A stretch of DNA of 64,000 nucleotides from JAZGAE01 sp036475545 (GTDB lineage Bacteria > Pseudomonadota > Alphaproteobacteria > DATDPM01), in assembly GCA_036475545.1 (NCBI GenBank), contig JAZGAE010000155.1, forward strand, positions 13,529-77,528, in the 5' to 3' direction. Positions 37,485-45,524 of the stretch are shown here, in pieces. The notes below the pieces were generated by a model that was not told the origin of the DNA, did no database searches, and saw only the letters and a list, made by a program, of their open reading frames with translations. Both the position numbers and the translations under genes were made by a program. The first letter of the stretch is position 1. Every line of letters starts with the position of its first letter.

Positions 37485-37859
37485 ACCGCGGCTCGGGAGA
37501 ATCGGACCCGGTGTCCGGCAAGACGGGCACGACTCCCCCTATCCTTACGGACAGGATTGGTGGGTGCGTGGCCGGGAGCCGTCCCCAACAACCGCATGAG
37601 AGACTGGCGATCCACGCGGTTCATGCTATTTTCCGGTCCGCGGAGCGCCGCAAGGACCGCCGGACAGGGGCCGGTGGCGCCAAGATGCGGCTTACGAATA
37701 ATTAACCGCTAGGGGCTACAAGGGGAATGGTCGCACATTGGTCAGGGGTCCGCTTTGTGCCGACGGTCCCGAGGGGTCATGGTCTGTCGCCGGCTAAATC
37801 CTGCCCGCCGCCGGAAGCCCCCTTTCACACGGCGCTATGACCGTAGCTAGGAAGGACGG
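37485..37859. other. Intergenic region between eipB and divK
   Basis: No gene is seen in this stretch of about 375 bp. The AT-rich island at 37693-37710 contains one TTAACC, a CtrA-like half site, but no full TTAA-N7-TTAA pair. An AGGAAGGA Shine-Dalgarno precedes divK. The promoter of divK is presumably here. Confidence 0.5.
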
Positions 37860-38225
37860 ATGCCGAAAACTGTTCTCATCGTCGAAGACAACGACCTCAA
37901 CATGAAGCTGTTCAACGACCTGCTTGAGGCCCACGGTTACAAGACGCTTCAAACGAAGGACGGACGGGAGGCGTTGGAACTGGCGCGCAAGCATCACCCC
38001 GATCTCATCCTCATGGACATCCAGCTTCCCGAGGTTTCCGGTCTGGAGGTGACCAAGTGGATAAAGGAGGATGAGACCCTGAAATCGATACCGATCATCG
38101 CGGTGACGGCATTCGCCATGAAGGGGGACGAGGAGAAGATCCGCGAAGGTGGCTGCGAGGCCTATATGGCGAAACCGATTTCCGTCGTGGGCTTTCTCGA
38201 GACCATAGAAAAATTCGTGGGTTGA
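37860..38225 (+). CDS. divK: Single-domain response regulator DivK
   Basis: DivK is phosphorylated by PleC/DivJ-type kinases and controls CtrA activity through DivL and CckA. The 121-aa receiver domain has the acidic pair Glu9/Asp10, the phosphoacceptor Asp53 ([13 protein letters not shown]), Thr83 and Lys105 (AKPIS). [20 protein letters not shown] is characteristic of DivK. It lies 6 bp before pleD, the usual divK-pleD operon. Confidence 0.96.
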   Translation: MPKTVLIVEDNDLNMKLFNDLLEAHGYKTLQTKDGREALELARKHHPDLILMDIQLPEVSGLEVTKWIKEDETLKSIPIIAVTAFAMKGDEEKIREGGCEAYMAKPISVVGFLETIEKFVG

Positions 38226-38231
38226 TCATCG

Positions 38232-39674
38232 ATGTCGGCACGGGTTCTGGTTGTTGACGACGTTCCGGCGAACGTCAAGCTGCTGGAAGCGAAGCTGACG
38301 GCCGAATATTTCGACGTCATAACGGCCCCCGACGGCCCGTCCGCACTGGCAGCCGCCGAGAGCGAGTTGCCCGACATCATATTGCTCGACGTGATGATGC
38401 CCGAGATGGACGGCTTCGAGGTCTGCCGGCGCCTGCGGGAAAACCCCCGGACCGCGCACATTCCCGTCGTCATGGTCACGGCGCTCAGCGAGGTTTCCGA
38501 CCGCGTCCAGGGGCTCGAGGCGGGGGCCGACGATTTCCTCACCAAGCCGGTCAACAACATGGCGTTGTTTGCCCGCATCAAATCCCTGGTGCGGTTGAAG
38601 ATGACCATGGACGAATGGCGCCGGCGCGAGGAGACGTGCGACCGGTTCGGCGTTCTTTCCGACGGACGCCTGCCGGCCCGGGAAGACGCTTCGGAGGCCC
38701 GTGTGCTCGTGGTGGAGACTGGCGAGTCGCGCGGCGATTGGATCGCCAAGGCCTTGGCGCAGGACGGGGACGAACTCACGACCGCCCCGGGGGCCGAGGC
38801 CGGAATCGAGTTGGCGCGAGACGGGGCTTTCGATCTCATCATCACCGATGCGACCGCTTCGGGCGAGGCGGACGGCGATCCGCTGCGCCTTTGCTCGTCG
38901 CTCCGTTCGATGGAGGAATGCCGATCGGTTCCCATCCTCATCATGGTGGAGGCGAACGAGGTGGAACGCCTGGCCAAGGGGCTGGACCTGGGCGTCAACG
39001 ATTACATCGTGAAGCCGATGGATCCCCACGAATTATTGGCGCGGGTGCGCACCCAGGTTCGCGGCAAGCGCTACCAGGATCGGCTTCGCGCCAATTTCGA
39101 GCGCAGCCTGTCAATGGCGCTCACCGATAACCTGACCGGCCTCTACAACCGGCGCTACATGGACGTCCATCTCGGCACCATGATGCAACGCATGGTCGAA
39201 GAGGGCCGGCCCTTGGGCCTGCTCATGATCGATATCGATTTCTTCAAGTCCGTGAACGACCGATACGGCCACGGGGTGGGCGACGAGGTCTTGTTCCAGA
39301 TGGCGAAACGCATCTGCGGCTGCGTCCGCGGCTTCGACATGGTCGCTCGACACGGCGGCGAAGAGTTCGTCGTCGTGCTCCCCGGAGCGCCCCCCGAGGT
39401 TATCCACGGAGTCGCCGAACGTCTTCGGCACGCCATCGCCGAGGAGCCATTCCCTGTTTCCGACGCCGTCGGAAAGATCGAGGTCTCGGTCAGCGTCGGC
39501 GCCGCCATGGTGGAAGGCCCCGGCGACGCGCCCAAGTCGCTCCTCAAGCGGGCCGACATGGCGATGTATCAGGCCAAGCGCCAAGGCCGCAATCGTGTGA
39601 TTGCCGACTTCGATTACGACGAAGACGTAACCTCTGAATCGGCCACGCCGCAGAAACTCTCGGCCGTTTCCTAA
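38232..39674 (+). CDS. pleD: Response regulator/diguanylate cyclase PleD
   Basis: PleD makes cyclic di-GMP and promotes the swarmer-to-stalked transition in Caulobacter. The 480-aa protein has a first receiver (Asp53 in LLDVMMPEMDG), a second receiver-like domain (about 155-280, with Asp206 but little conserved context) and a GGDEF domain whose active site is GGEEF (375-379). The inhibitory I-site RxxD is intact as RGFD (366-369), five residues before GGEEF. It is likely co-transcribed with divK. Confidence 0.96.
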   Translation: MSARVLVVDDVPANVKLLEAKLTAEYFDVITAPDGPSALAAAESELPDIILLDVMMPEMDGFEVCRRLRENPRTAHIPVVMVTALSEVSDRVQGLEAGADDFLTKPVNNMALFARIKSLVRLKMTMDEWRRREETCDRFGVLSDGRLPAREDASEARVLVVETGESRGDWIAKALAQDGDELTTAPGAEAGIELARDGAFDLIITDATASGEADGDPLRLCSSLRSMEECRSVPILIMVEANEVERLAKGLDLGVNDYIVKPMDPHELLARVRTQVRGKRYQDRLRANFERSLSMALTDNLTGLYNRRYMDVHLGTMMQRMVEEGRPLGLLMIDIDFFKSVNDRYGHGVGDEVLFQMAKRICGCVRGFDMVARHGGEEFVVVLPGAPPEVIHGVAERLRHAIAEEPFPVSDAVGKIEVSVSVGAAMVEGPGDAPKSLLKRADMAMYQAKRQGRNRVIADFDYDEDVTSESATPQKLSAVS

Positions 39675-39718
39675 ACCGATGCATTAAGACGGGCGACCCC
39701 TCGGGCGCGGTCGAGCTT

Positions 39719-39763
39719 ACCGCTGCCCAGCGGTGCCGGGGCCGTCGAGAGGCACGCCCCGGC
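39719..39763. terminator. Double hairpin between convergent pleD and rpmG
   Basis: Two inverted repeats fill the gap: ACCGCTG/CAGCGGT (39719-39734, two-base loop) and GCCGGGGC/GCCCCGGC (39735-39763, 13-base loop). On the plus strand CCTATTT follows the second. They are well placed to stop transcription from both sides. Confidence 0.5.
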
Positions 39764-39764
39764 C

Positions 39765-39932
39765 CTATTTGATCCTGGATTCCTTGAAAAGAACGTGCTT
39801 GCGCGCGACCGGGTCGTACTTGCGGAGCTGCAGCTTGTCGGTGAGCGTCCGCGGGTTCTTCTTGGTCACGTAAAAGTAGCCGGTGTCGGCGGTACTGACC
39901 ATCTTGATGAGGATGGTGGTGGGTTTGGCCAT
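39765..39932 (-). CDS. rpmG: 50S ribosomal protein L33
   Basis: bL33 is a 55-aa ribosomal protein near the E site. The sequence [40 protein letters not shown] and [14 protein letters not shown] is a complete, zinc-independent (cysteine-free) L33. It was identified by reading the strand directly because it is short. A candidate promoter with repeated -35 boxes sits upstream at 39975-40072. Confidence 0.96.
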   Translation of the reverse strand: MAKPTTILIKMVSTADTGYFYVTKKNPRTLTDKLQLRKYDPVARKHVLFKESRIK

Positions 39933-39974
39933 CGCGCGTTCCAGCCTCGCACAGAAGAGAATTTCAGGGCGCAG

Positions 39975-40002
39975 AAGATACCCGCCGGAGGGGACCTGTC
40001 AA
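39975..40002 (-). promoter_or_regulatory. Candidate promoter of rpmG
   Basis: On the minus strand a perfect TTGACA (40002-39997) is followed at 16 bp by TATCTT (39980-39975), about 43 bp upstream of the rpmG start. The -35 box lies in the proximal unit of the 23-bp tandem repeat. Confidence 0.6.
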
Positions 40003-40072
40003 CCCCGCCGGAGGGGACCTGTCAACCCCGCCGGAGAGGACCTGTCAACCCCGCCGGGGGGAACCTGTCAAC
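39981..40072. repeat. Four 23-bp tandem repeats carrying TTGACA boxes
   Basis: Four direct units of 23 bp (starting at 39981, 40004, 40027 and 40050), with only a few substitutions, lie upstream of rpmG. Each contains TGTCAA on the plus strand, that is TTGACA on the minus strand. There are no unique spacers, so it is not CRISPR. Confidence 0.9.
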
Positions 40073-40139
40073 CACGGCGGGGATGGACGCCTGGCGCGGC
40101 CAGCGGAGCCTTCGCGCGCTCGCGGCCGGCCGCGCCGCC

Positions 40140-41681
40140 TCAACGTGTGGCCACGGCCGGGAAAGAGAGCTGCAAGGCGCGGGCGTAGAGTTCCGCGTCG
40201 CCAAGCAGCTTCCGCGTCACCTCCAGGTCGGCCTCCGGCATGCTGTGACGGGACGGGCAGACCCGCCGCAGCTCCTCGCTCGTCTCCCGGTCGCGCCCCT
40301 GATCGCCGCGCGAGAGGGCGAGGGTGGATCCCGGCTCGGCCGCGCCGCGAAGCAGGTCGTCCACCGCGCCGGGCGCCGAGGTCTGCGGGTTGCTGGTGCA
40401 GATCGTCGGTGCCACGCCCAGCTCGTGGAGCACCTGGCCGGAGGGCGCATGCATGCGAGACCAGGTCAAGATCAACTCCCCGTTGTTGGGGAGCCGGATG
40501 ACGTTCTGCACCGTTCCCTTGCCGAACGAGGTGCTGCCGATCACCAACGCGCGGCCGTGGTCTTGAAGGGCCGCGGCGACGATCTCTGCGGCCGAGGCGG
40601 ATTGCCCGTTGATGAGGACGGCCATCGGCAGACCGTTGGCAATATCATCGTCCGTGGCGTCGAATTCCTGGTTGCTGTCGGGATGGCGGCCGATGGTCGA
40701 AAGAATCCGCCCGCGGGAAAGGAAGAGGTCGGCGACGGCCACCGCCTGGTCGAGCAGGCCGCCAGGGTTGTCCCGCAAATCCAGGACCACTCCCGCGATC
40801 TCCGCCTCCTGCTTCAGCTGCGAGAACGCATCGGAGACTTGGGTGGTCGTGCGCTGATTGAAGCCGATGACGCGAAGGTATGCGAGGTCCCCTTCGAGGC
40901 GGGCCTCTACCGTAGTGGGGATGATGAGTTTGCGCGCGAGGGTTAGCTTCAGCGACCCTTCGAGGCCGGTGCGGGCGAGGGTGAGCTCCACGCGCGAGTC
41001 CACCCGCCCGCGCAGGCGCCGTGCGACCGCGCGGTGGTCGAGGCCGGCGACCGGGGCGCCGTCCACATGGGTAATCAGATCGTCGGCCTGGATGTCCGCC
41101 CGCGCCGCCGGCGAGTCCGGAAGGACTGCCGTGACTTGCACGCCATCCCCCGCCAACGCGAAGCGGATGCCGATCCCGCCGAACCCCTCGCGGGCGGCGC
41201 GCTGCTCGAGCGCCTCCTCGGCGCCGGTGTACCGCGAAAACCCGTCCAGCCGGGAGAGAGCCCCCTCGAACACCACCTGATAAAGCCTTTCCGTGGAGGC
41301 ATATTCGAGGTGAGGAGAACCCGCCCGACCGGCATCCAAGGCTATCGCGGTGAGCTTCGCCCACCCGGCCGCGTCCGCATCGTCGGGCGCGTCGAGCTTG
41401 GCGAGGACCCCGTCGGGGCCACGAAGCTCCACCAGGTCGCCGTTGCGCGCGACGGAGATCCCCGAATCCAGCGTAGACAGTCCCGAAAGTCCCTCGAACG
41501 CCACGGTTCCGATGTCAACGGGGTCGACGTAGCGCTCGGTGATGGATTGGTATCCCACCGCAAACACCCGCCCTACCTCGCCGGCCGGGAATGCGTCGCC
41601 GGACCGTTGGCCGGGCGTGGCGCAGGACACCAATGCGGCCGGGACCAGCAGGGCAAGGGAAAGCCGTTTGAGCGCGGCCAC
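40140..41681 (-). CDS. S41 family C-terminal processing peptidase, predicted lipoprotein
   Basis: The protein carries a lipoprotein signal (LKRLSLALLVPAALVSC), an N-terminal helical region, a PDZ domain (GFGGIGIRFALAGDGVQVTA) and an S41 tail-specific protease domain. The nucleophile serine is in GQSASAAEIVAAAL and the general-base lysine in STSFGKGTVQN. I use the GTG at 41681, which directly precedes the signal peptide; the frame is open to 41984 with further ATG codons at 41750/41747 as alternatives. The product is about 513 aa. Substrates are probably envelope proteins. Confidence 0.87.
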   Translation of the reverse strand: MAALKRLSLALLVPAALVSCATPGQRSGDAFPAGEVGRVFAVGYQSITERYVDPVDIGTVAFEGLSGLSTLDSGISVARNGDLVELRGPDGVLAKLDAPDDADAAGWAKLTAIALDAGRAGSPHLEYASTERLYQVVFEGALSRLDGFSRYTGAEEALEQRAAREGFGGIGIRFALAGDGVQVTAVLPDSPAARADIQADDLITHVDGAPVAGLDHRAVARRLRGRVDSRVELTLARTGLEGSLKLTLARKLIIPTTVEARLEGDLAYLRVIGFNQRTTTQVSDAFSQLKQEAEIAGVVLDLRDNPGGLLDQAVAVADLFLSRGRILSTIGRHPDSNQEFDATDDDIANGLPMAVLINGQSASAAEIVAAALQDHGRALVIGSTSFGKGTVQNVIRLPNNGELILTWSRMHAPSGQVLHELGVAPTICTSNPQTSAPGAVDDLLRGAAEPGSTLALSRGDQGRDRETSEELRRVCPSRHSMPEADLEVTRKLLGDAELYARALQLSFPAVATR

Positions 41682-42194
41682 CGGCGCCCCAGTGGATCGG
41701 CGGAAACGGCCCCGGATCTTCGCGCCACGGGCTATCTGGGCCCCCATCATGGCTCGATCAAACCACCGCTTCGTCGTGATTCCGCTGCGCGTGAGGGCCG
41801 CCACCCGTCCCCGCCTCATCCGGCCGGCGGCCCCGCAAACGCGGATCGTTGCATCCTTCACCCGAGGCATCAAGGCGCGCGTGATACTGGGCAACGCAAA
41901 GCGCTCCTTGGCGCCACGCCACGGCGGCGAAACGCGCTCTCTCGAAGGCAAGGAACCGTGTGAGTCATGGGTCGCTGGGAGCATCTCAGCTTCGCTGGGG
42001 CTGATTCTTGTAACCGCTATGCCATGAATTCATCAAATTATTTTTAATTTTGTGTTACCAGCCGGGCCGCCGACACTGATACTTGCGATATACCTGGGCA
42101 TGGGACTCAAACTGCCGCGATGCGCTCGCCCGCCGGGGCGGCGGCCGCGGCCCCCTGGCCCTGGTGCCTTGGTATAGGCCGCGGCACGACCTCG
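41682..42194. other. Divergent intergenic region, with AT-rich patch
   Basis: Between the protease and hydrolase genes lie about 510 bp. The first 300 could encode an N-terminal extension of the protease but look basic and non-conserved. At 42023-42059 an unusually AT-rich run (for example ATTATTTTTAATTTTG) breaks the GC-rich background and may be a promoter UP element. No other gene was seen. Confidence 0.45.
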
Positions 42195-43106
42195 ATGACG
42201 ACAGCGACTCCGCAAGAAGCAAGCGAACAAGGGCGCCCGGCGTGGCTGCCGGAGCGTCTCTTCCCGTTTGAGAGCCGTTTCCTGGCGATAGACGGCGGGC
42301 GCCTGCACTATATCGACGAAGGCGCGGGGCCGGTGCTGTTGCTGTTGCATGGCAACCCCACCTGGTCCTTCCTCTACAGGGACATCGTCCGCGGCCTCTG
42401 CCGCAGCTTCCGTTGCGTCGCGCCCGATTATCCCGGGTTCGGGCTGTCGCGGCCGCCCGGAGGCTACCGATTCACACCGGCGGAGCATGCCGCGGTCGTG
42501 GAGCGGCTCGTGGTCGAGCTCGACCTCAAAGGGGCAATCCTGATGGTGCAGGACTGGGGCGGTCCCATCGGGCTGGGCGTGGCCGGCCGCCATCCGGCGA
42601 GGTTCCGCGGCCTGGTGATCGGGAACACCTGGGCGTGGCCGGTGAACGGCGACCCCCACTTCGAGTGGTTTTCGCGGCTCATGGGCGGGCCGCTCGGGCG
42701 GTTCGCGATTCTGAATTTCAACGCGTTCGTGAACGTGCTGCTGCCAGCCGGAGTGCGGCGCACGAAGCTCGCCCCCGAAGTCATGGCCGCATACCGGGGT
42801 CCGTTTCCGGACAGGGGCTCTCGACGTCCGACCCACGTGTTCCCGCGCGAGATCATCCAGAGCCGGGCCTTCCTGGAGGAAGTGGAGGAGGGGCTCCCGA
42901 GGCTGCGGCACTTGCCGGCCCTCATACTCTGGGGTGACAGGGACTTCGCCTTCCAGGAGAAGGAGCGTCGCCGGTTCGAAACGCTCTTCCCGGATCACCG
43001 CACCCATATCTTGCGCGGCGCCGGCCATTTCATTCAAGAGGACGCGGCGGACGAAATCTGCGCCGAGATCGGGGCCTGGTGGAAGGACCGCTTCGGCGCC
43101 GGGTGA
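42195..43106 (+). CDS. Haloalkane dehalogenase-like alpha/beta hydrolase
   Basis: The 303-aa protein has the complete haloalkane dehalogenase arrangement: oxyanion/halide segment LLHGNPTWSFLYR (Asn53/54 region), nucleophile Asp120 and halide-binding Trp121 in MVQDWGGPIG, acid Asp250 in WGDRDFAF and base His278 in GAGHFIQED. The acid after strand 7 matches subfamilies I/III. A beta-lactone decarboxylase of the OleB type shares these features, so the reaction is not settled. The ATG at 42195 is used because the upstream residues are low complexity. Confidence 0.82.
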   Translation: MTTATPQEASEQGRPAWLPERLFPFESRFLAIDGGRLHYIDEGAGPVLLLLHGNPTWSFLYRDIVRGLCRSFRCVAPDYPGFGLSRPPGGYRFTPAEHAAVVERLVVELDLKGAILMVQDWGGPIGLGVAGRHPARFRGLVIGNTWAWPVNGDPHFEWFSRLMGGPLGRFAILNFNAFVNVLLPAGVRRTKLAPEVMAAYRGPFPDRGSRRPTHVFPREIIQSRAFLEEVEEGLPRLRHLPALILWGDRDFAFQEKERRRFETLFPDHRTHILRGAGHFIQEDAADEICAEIGAWWKDRFGAG

Positions 43107-43242
43107 CAGGCGAAAGCATCCGCCGGCCGCCGCGGATCGCGCGAGCCGGCGCCGCGCCTCATGGCTCCCTTGGCTCTTGGCGGGAAGGACGGCAAGCAGT
43201 GGGCGGCGGGTGCGGCCCCTGGCCCCCGCCCCACGGGCGGGG

Positions 43243-45507
43243 CTATCGCCGACCCCTTATCCGGGTGGCGCGCTTTTTTCGGGCGGGCGTCCCGCGGCGT
43301 CCTGGCGGCTTGGGCGCTCCCTTGCGGCGCGCGGTCTCGGCGGGGCCGGCGAGGTGGCCCACGATCTCGAACACGAGGCCGCCGGTGACCGCGTCGGCCT
43401 CGATCAGCTCCACCTCCGTCGCGTCACCGAGGGTGAACGTTCGTCCCGAGCGGCGGCCGATGAGCGAATGGCGGCCTTCGTCGTGGACGTAGTAGTCATC
43501 CTGGAGCGACCGGATGGGCACCAGCCCGTCGGCCCCCGTCTCGTCGAGGGTGACGAAGAGGCCGAACCGGGTGACGCCGGCGATGCGGCCCCAAAAGGTG
43601 GCGCCGACGCGATCCTCGAGATAGGCGACGGTGTAGCGGTCGAGCGCGTCGCGTTCGGCGGCGACGGCACGCCGCTCGGAAGCGGAGACGCGCTCGCCGA
43701 TCTCGGCGAAACGGGCGCCCTCGTCGGGGCCGAGCCCGCCCCGACCCAGGCCAAGCCCCGCGATCAGCGCGCGGTGGACGAGGATGTCGGCATAACGCCG
43801 GATCGGCGAGGTGAAATGGCAGTAGCGCCTGAGCGCGAGCCCGAAATGGCCGATGTTCACCGGCGAATAGACGGCCTGGGCCTGGGCCCTCAGGATCAGC
43901 CCGCTCACCAGGTGCTCGTGCCCCAACGCCTCCGCCTGGCGCATGATCCGCGTGAAATGGCGGGCCCGGATCACCTGGCCCCTGGCGAGCCGGTAGCCCA
44001 GTCCTTCGAGGAATTCGCGCAAGGCCTCCACCTTGGCCGGGTCGGGCGTGTCGTGAACGCGGTACATGCAGGGCTGGCGCACGGCTTCCACGCTTTCCGC
44101 CGCGGCCACGTTGGCCGAGATCATGAACTCCTCGATGAGGCGGTGGCTGTCGAGGCGGGGCTCGGGAGAGAGCCTCGCGATTTTCCCGTCGGGCGCGAAG
44201 ACCACGCGGCGCTCGGGAAGATCCAGTTCCAGGATGCCGCGCCGGCGCCGCGCCTCGAGAAGGGCGGAGAAGACGCCAAACAACGGCACGATCACGGGCC
44301 CCACCAGGGGCCCGGTGAGATCGTCGGGGCGCCCGTCGTGGGCGGCCTGCACCTGCTCGTAGGTCAAACGCGCCGCCGAGCGCATGAGGCCGCGCTCGAA
44401 CCGGTGGCGCAGCTTGTTGCCGTCGGCATCGATCCAGATGTGCACGGCCAGGCACGCCCGGTCCTCGCCGGGGCGCAGCGAGCATAGTCCGGCCGACAGG
44501 GCGTCGGGCAGCATGGGCACCACCCGGTCGGGGAAATAGACCGAGTTGCCGGGCTCGTAGGCGCACTCGTCGAGGGCGTCGCCGGGCCGTACGTAATGGG
44601 CGACGTCGGCAATGGCGACGAGGACGTGCCAGCCTCCGGGGTTGTCGGACTCGGTGTCGGATTCCGCCCATACCGCGTCGTCGAAATCGCGGGCGTCGGG
44701 CCCATCGATGGTGACCAGCGGAACCCGGCGAAGGTCGGTGCGCCCCCTTGGCCCACAGGGCCGGGCGGCATCGGCCTGGGCGATGGCCTCGTCCGGGAAC
44801 TCGACGGGGATGTCGTGACTGTGGATGGCGATGAGGCTTATGGCGCCGGGCTCGTCGGCATGCCCGACCCGCTTGAGCACCTTCGCGCGCCGCTGGCCGA
44901 AGCGGCGGCGGCCGGGCAGGATCTCGGCCTCCACAAGCTCGCCCGAACGGGCCCCGCGCGTGTCCGCCGGGGCGATGAAAAAGTCGCTCTTGTGGCGGCG
45001 GTCGGTGGAGCGCAGCTGCCCGCCCTCGGGCAGGGGGCCGAAGACGCCCAGGATCCGCTGCGGGCGGCCCGCGATGAGGCGGATGACGCGGCCCTCGTAG
45101 ACACCGTCCGGGCCGCGCCTGAGCCGCGCCAGCACCCGGTCGCCGAGGCCGATCGCAGGCGCCCCTCGCCGCTCCGGCGCCAAGTAGATGGTCGGCGGCG
45201 GCGCCTCCGCGCGCCAAACCACGGGGCGGGCGAGAAGCTCCCCGTCGGCGTCGATGGCGGAAACCTCGATCACCGCCACTTCGGGCATCTCGCCCGGCCG
45301 CCTCAGCTTGCGGCCGCGGCCGCGGTCCACCAGCCCCTCGTCCGCCAATTCCTTCAAGAGCCGCTTGATCTCGGCCCGGTCCGCGCCCCGGAGGCGGAAG
45401 GCCCGGGCGATCTCGCGCTTGCCCACCGGACCCGGGCTTTCGCGGATGAAAGCGAGAATCTCCTCCTTCGTCGGTAAAGAGGGGCGGGCCGTGGGGCGCT
45501 TGGGCAA
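43243..45507 (-). CDS. rnr: Ribonuclease R
   Basis: RNase R is a processive 3'-5' exonuclease able to unwind structured RNA. The 754-aa protein has an N-terminal winged helix, cold-shock domains, the RNB catalytic domain with acidic cluster GPDARDFDDAVWAE, and an S1 domain near the end (ATFWGRIAGVTRFGLFVTLD). A basic Arg/Lys-rich tail finishes the protein. It lies 17 bp after topA, the common alphaproteobacterial order. Confidence 0.96.
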   Translation of the reverse strand: MPKRPTARPSLPTKEEILAFIRESPGPVGKREIARAFRLRGADRAEIKRLLKELADEGLVDRGRGRKLRRPGEMPEVAVIEVSAIDADGELLARPVVWRAEAPPPTIYLAPERRGAPAIGLGDRVLARLRRGPDGVYEGRVIRLIAGRPQRILGVFGPLPEGGQLRSTDRRHKSDFFIAPADTRGARSGELVEAEILPGRRRFGQRRAKVLKRVGHADEPGAISLIAIHSHDIPVEFPDEAIAQADAARPCGPRGRTDLRRVPLVTIDGPDARDFDDAVWAESDTESDNPGGWHVLVAIADVAHYVRPGDALDECAYEPGNSVYFPDRVVPMLPDALSAGLCSLRPGEDRACLAVHIWIDADGNKLRHRFERGLMRSAARLTYEQVQAAHDGRPDDLTGPLVGPVIVPLFGVFSALLEARRRRGILELDLPERRVVFAPDGKIARLSPEPRLDSHRLIEEFMISANVAAAESVEAVRQPCMYRVHDTPDPAKVEALREFLEGLGYRLARGQVIRARHFTRIMRQAEALGHEHLVSGLILRAQAQAVYSPVNIGHFGLALRRYCHFTSPIRRYADILVHRALIAGLGLGRGGLGPDEGARFAEIGERVSASERRAVAAERDALDRYTVAYLEDRVGATFWGRIAGVTRFGLFVTLDETGADGLVPIRSLQDDYYVHDEGRHSLIGRRSGRTFTLGDATEVELIEADAVTGGLVFEIVGHLAGPAETARRKGAPKPPGRRGTPARKKRATRIRGRR

Positions 45508-45524
45508 GACGGCGGCGGGCGGGT

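Noticed and set aside
37693..37712. CtrA-binding site upstream of divK
   Set aside because: Only a single TTAACC half site is present; the second TTAA at the required 7-bp spacing is missing.
39981..40072. Possible CRISPR array
   Set aside because: The 23-bp units are directly abutting with no unique spacers and no cas genes are near; it is a simple tandem repeat.
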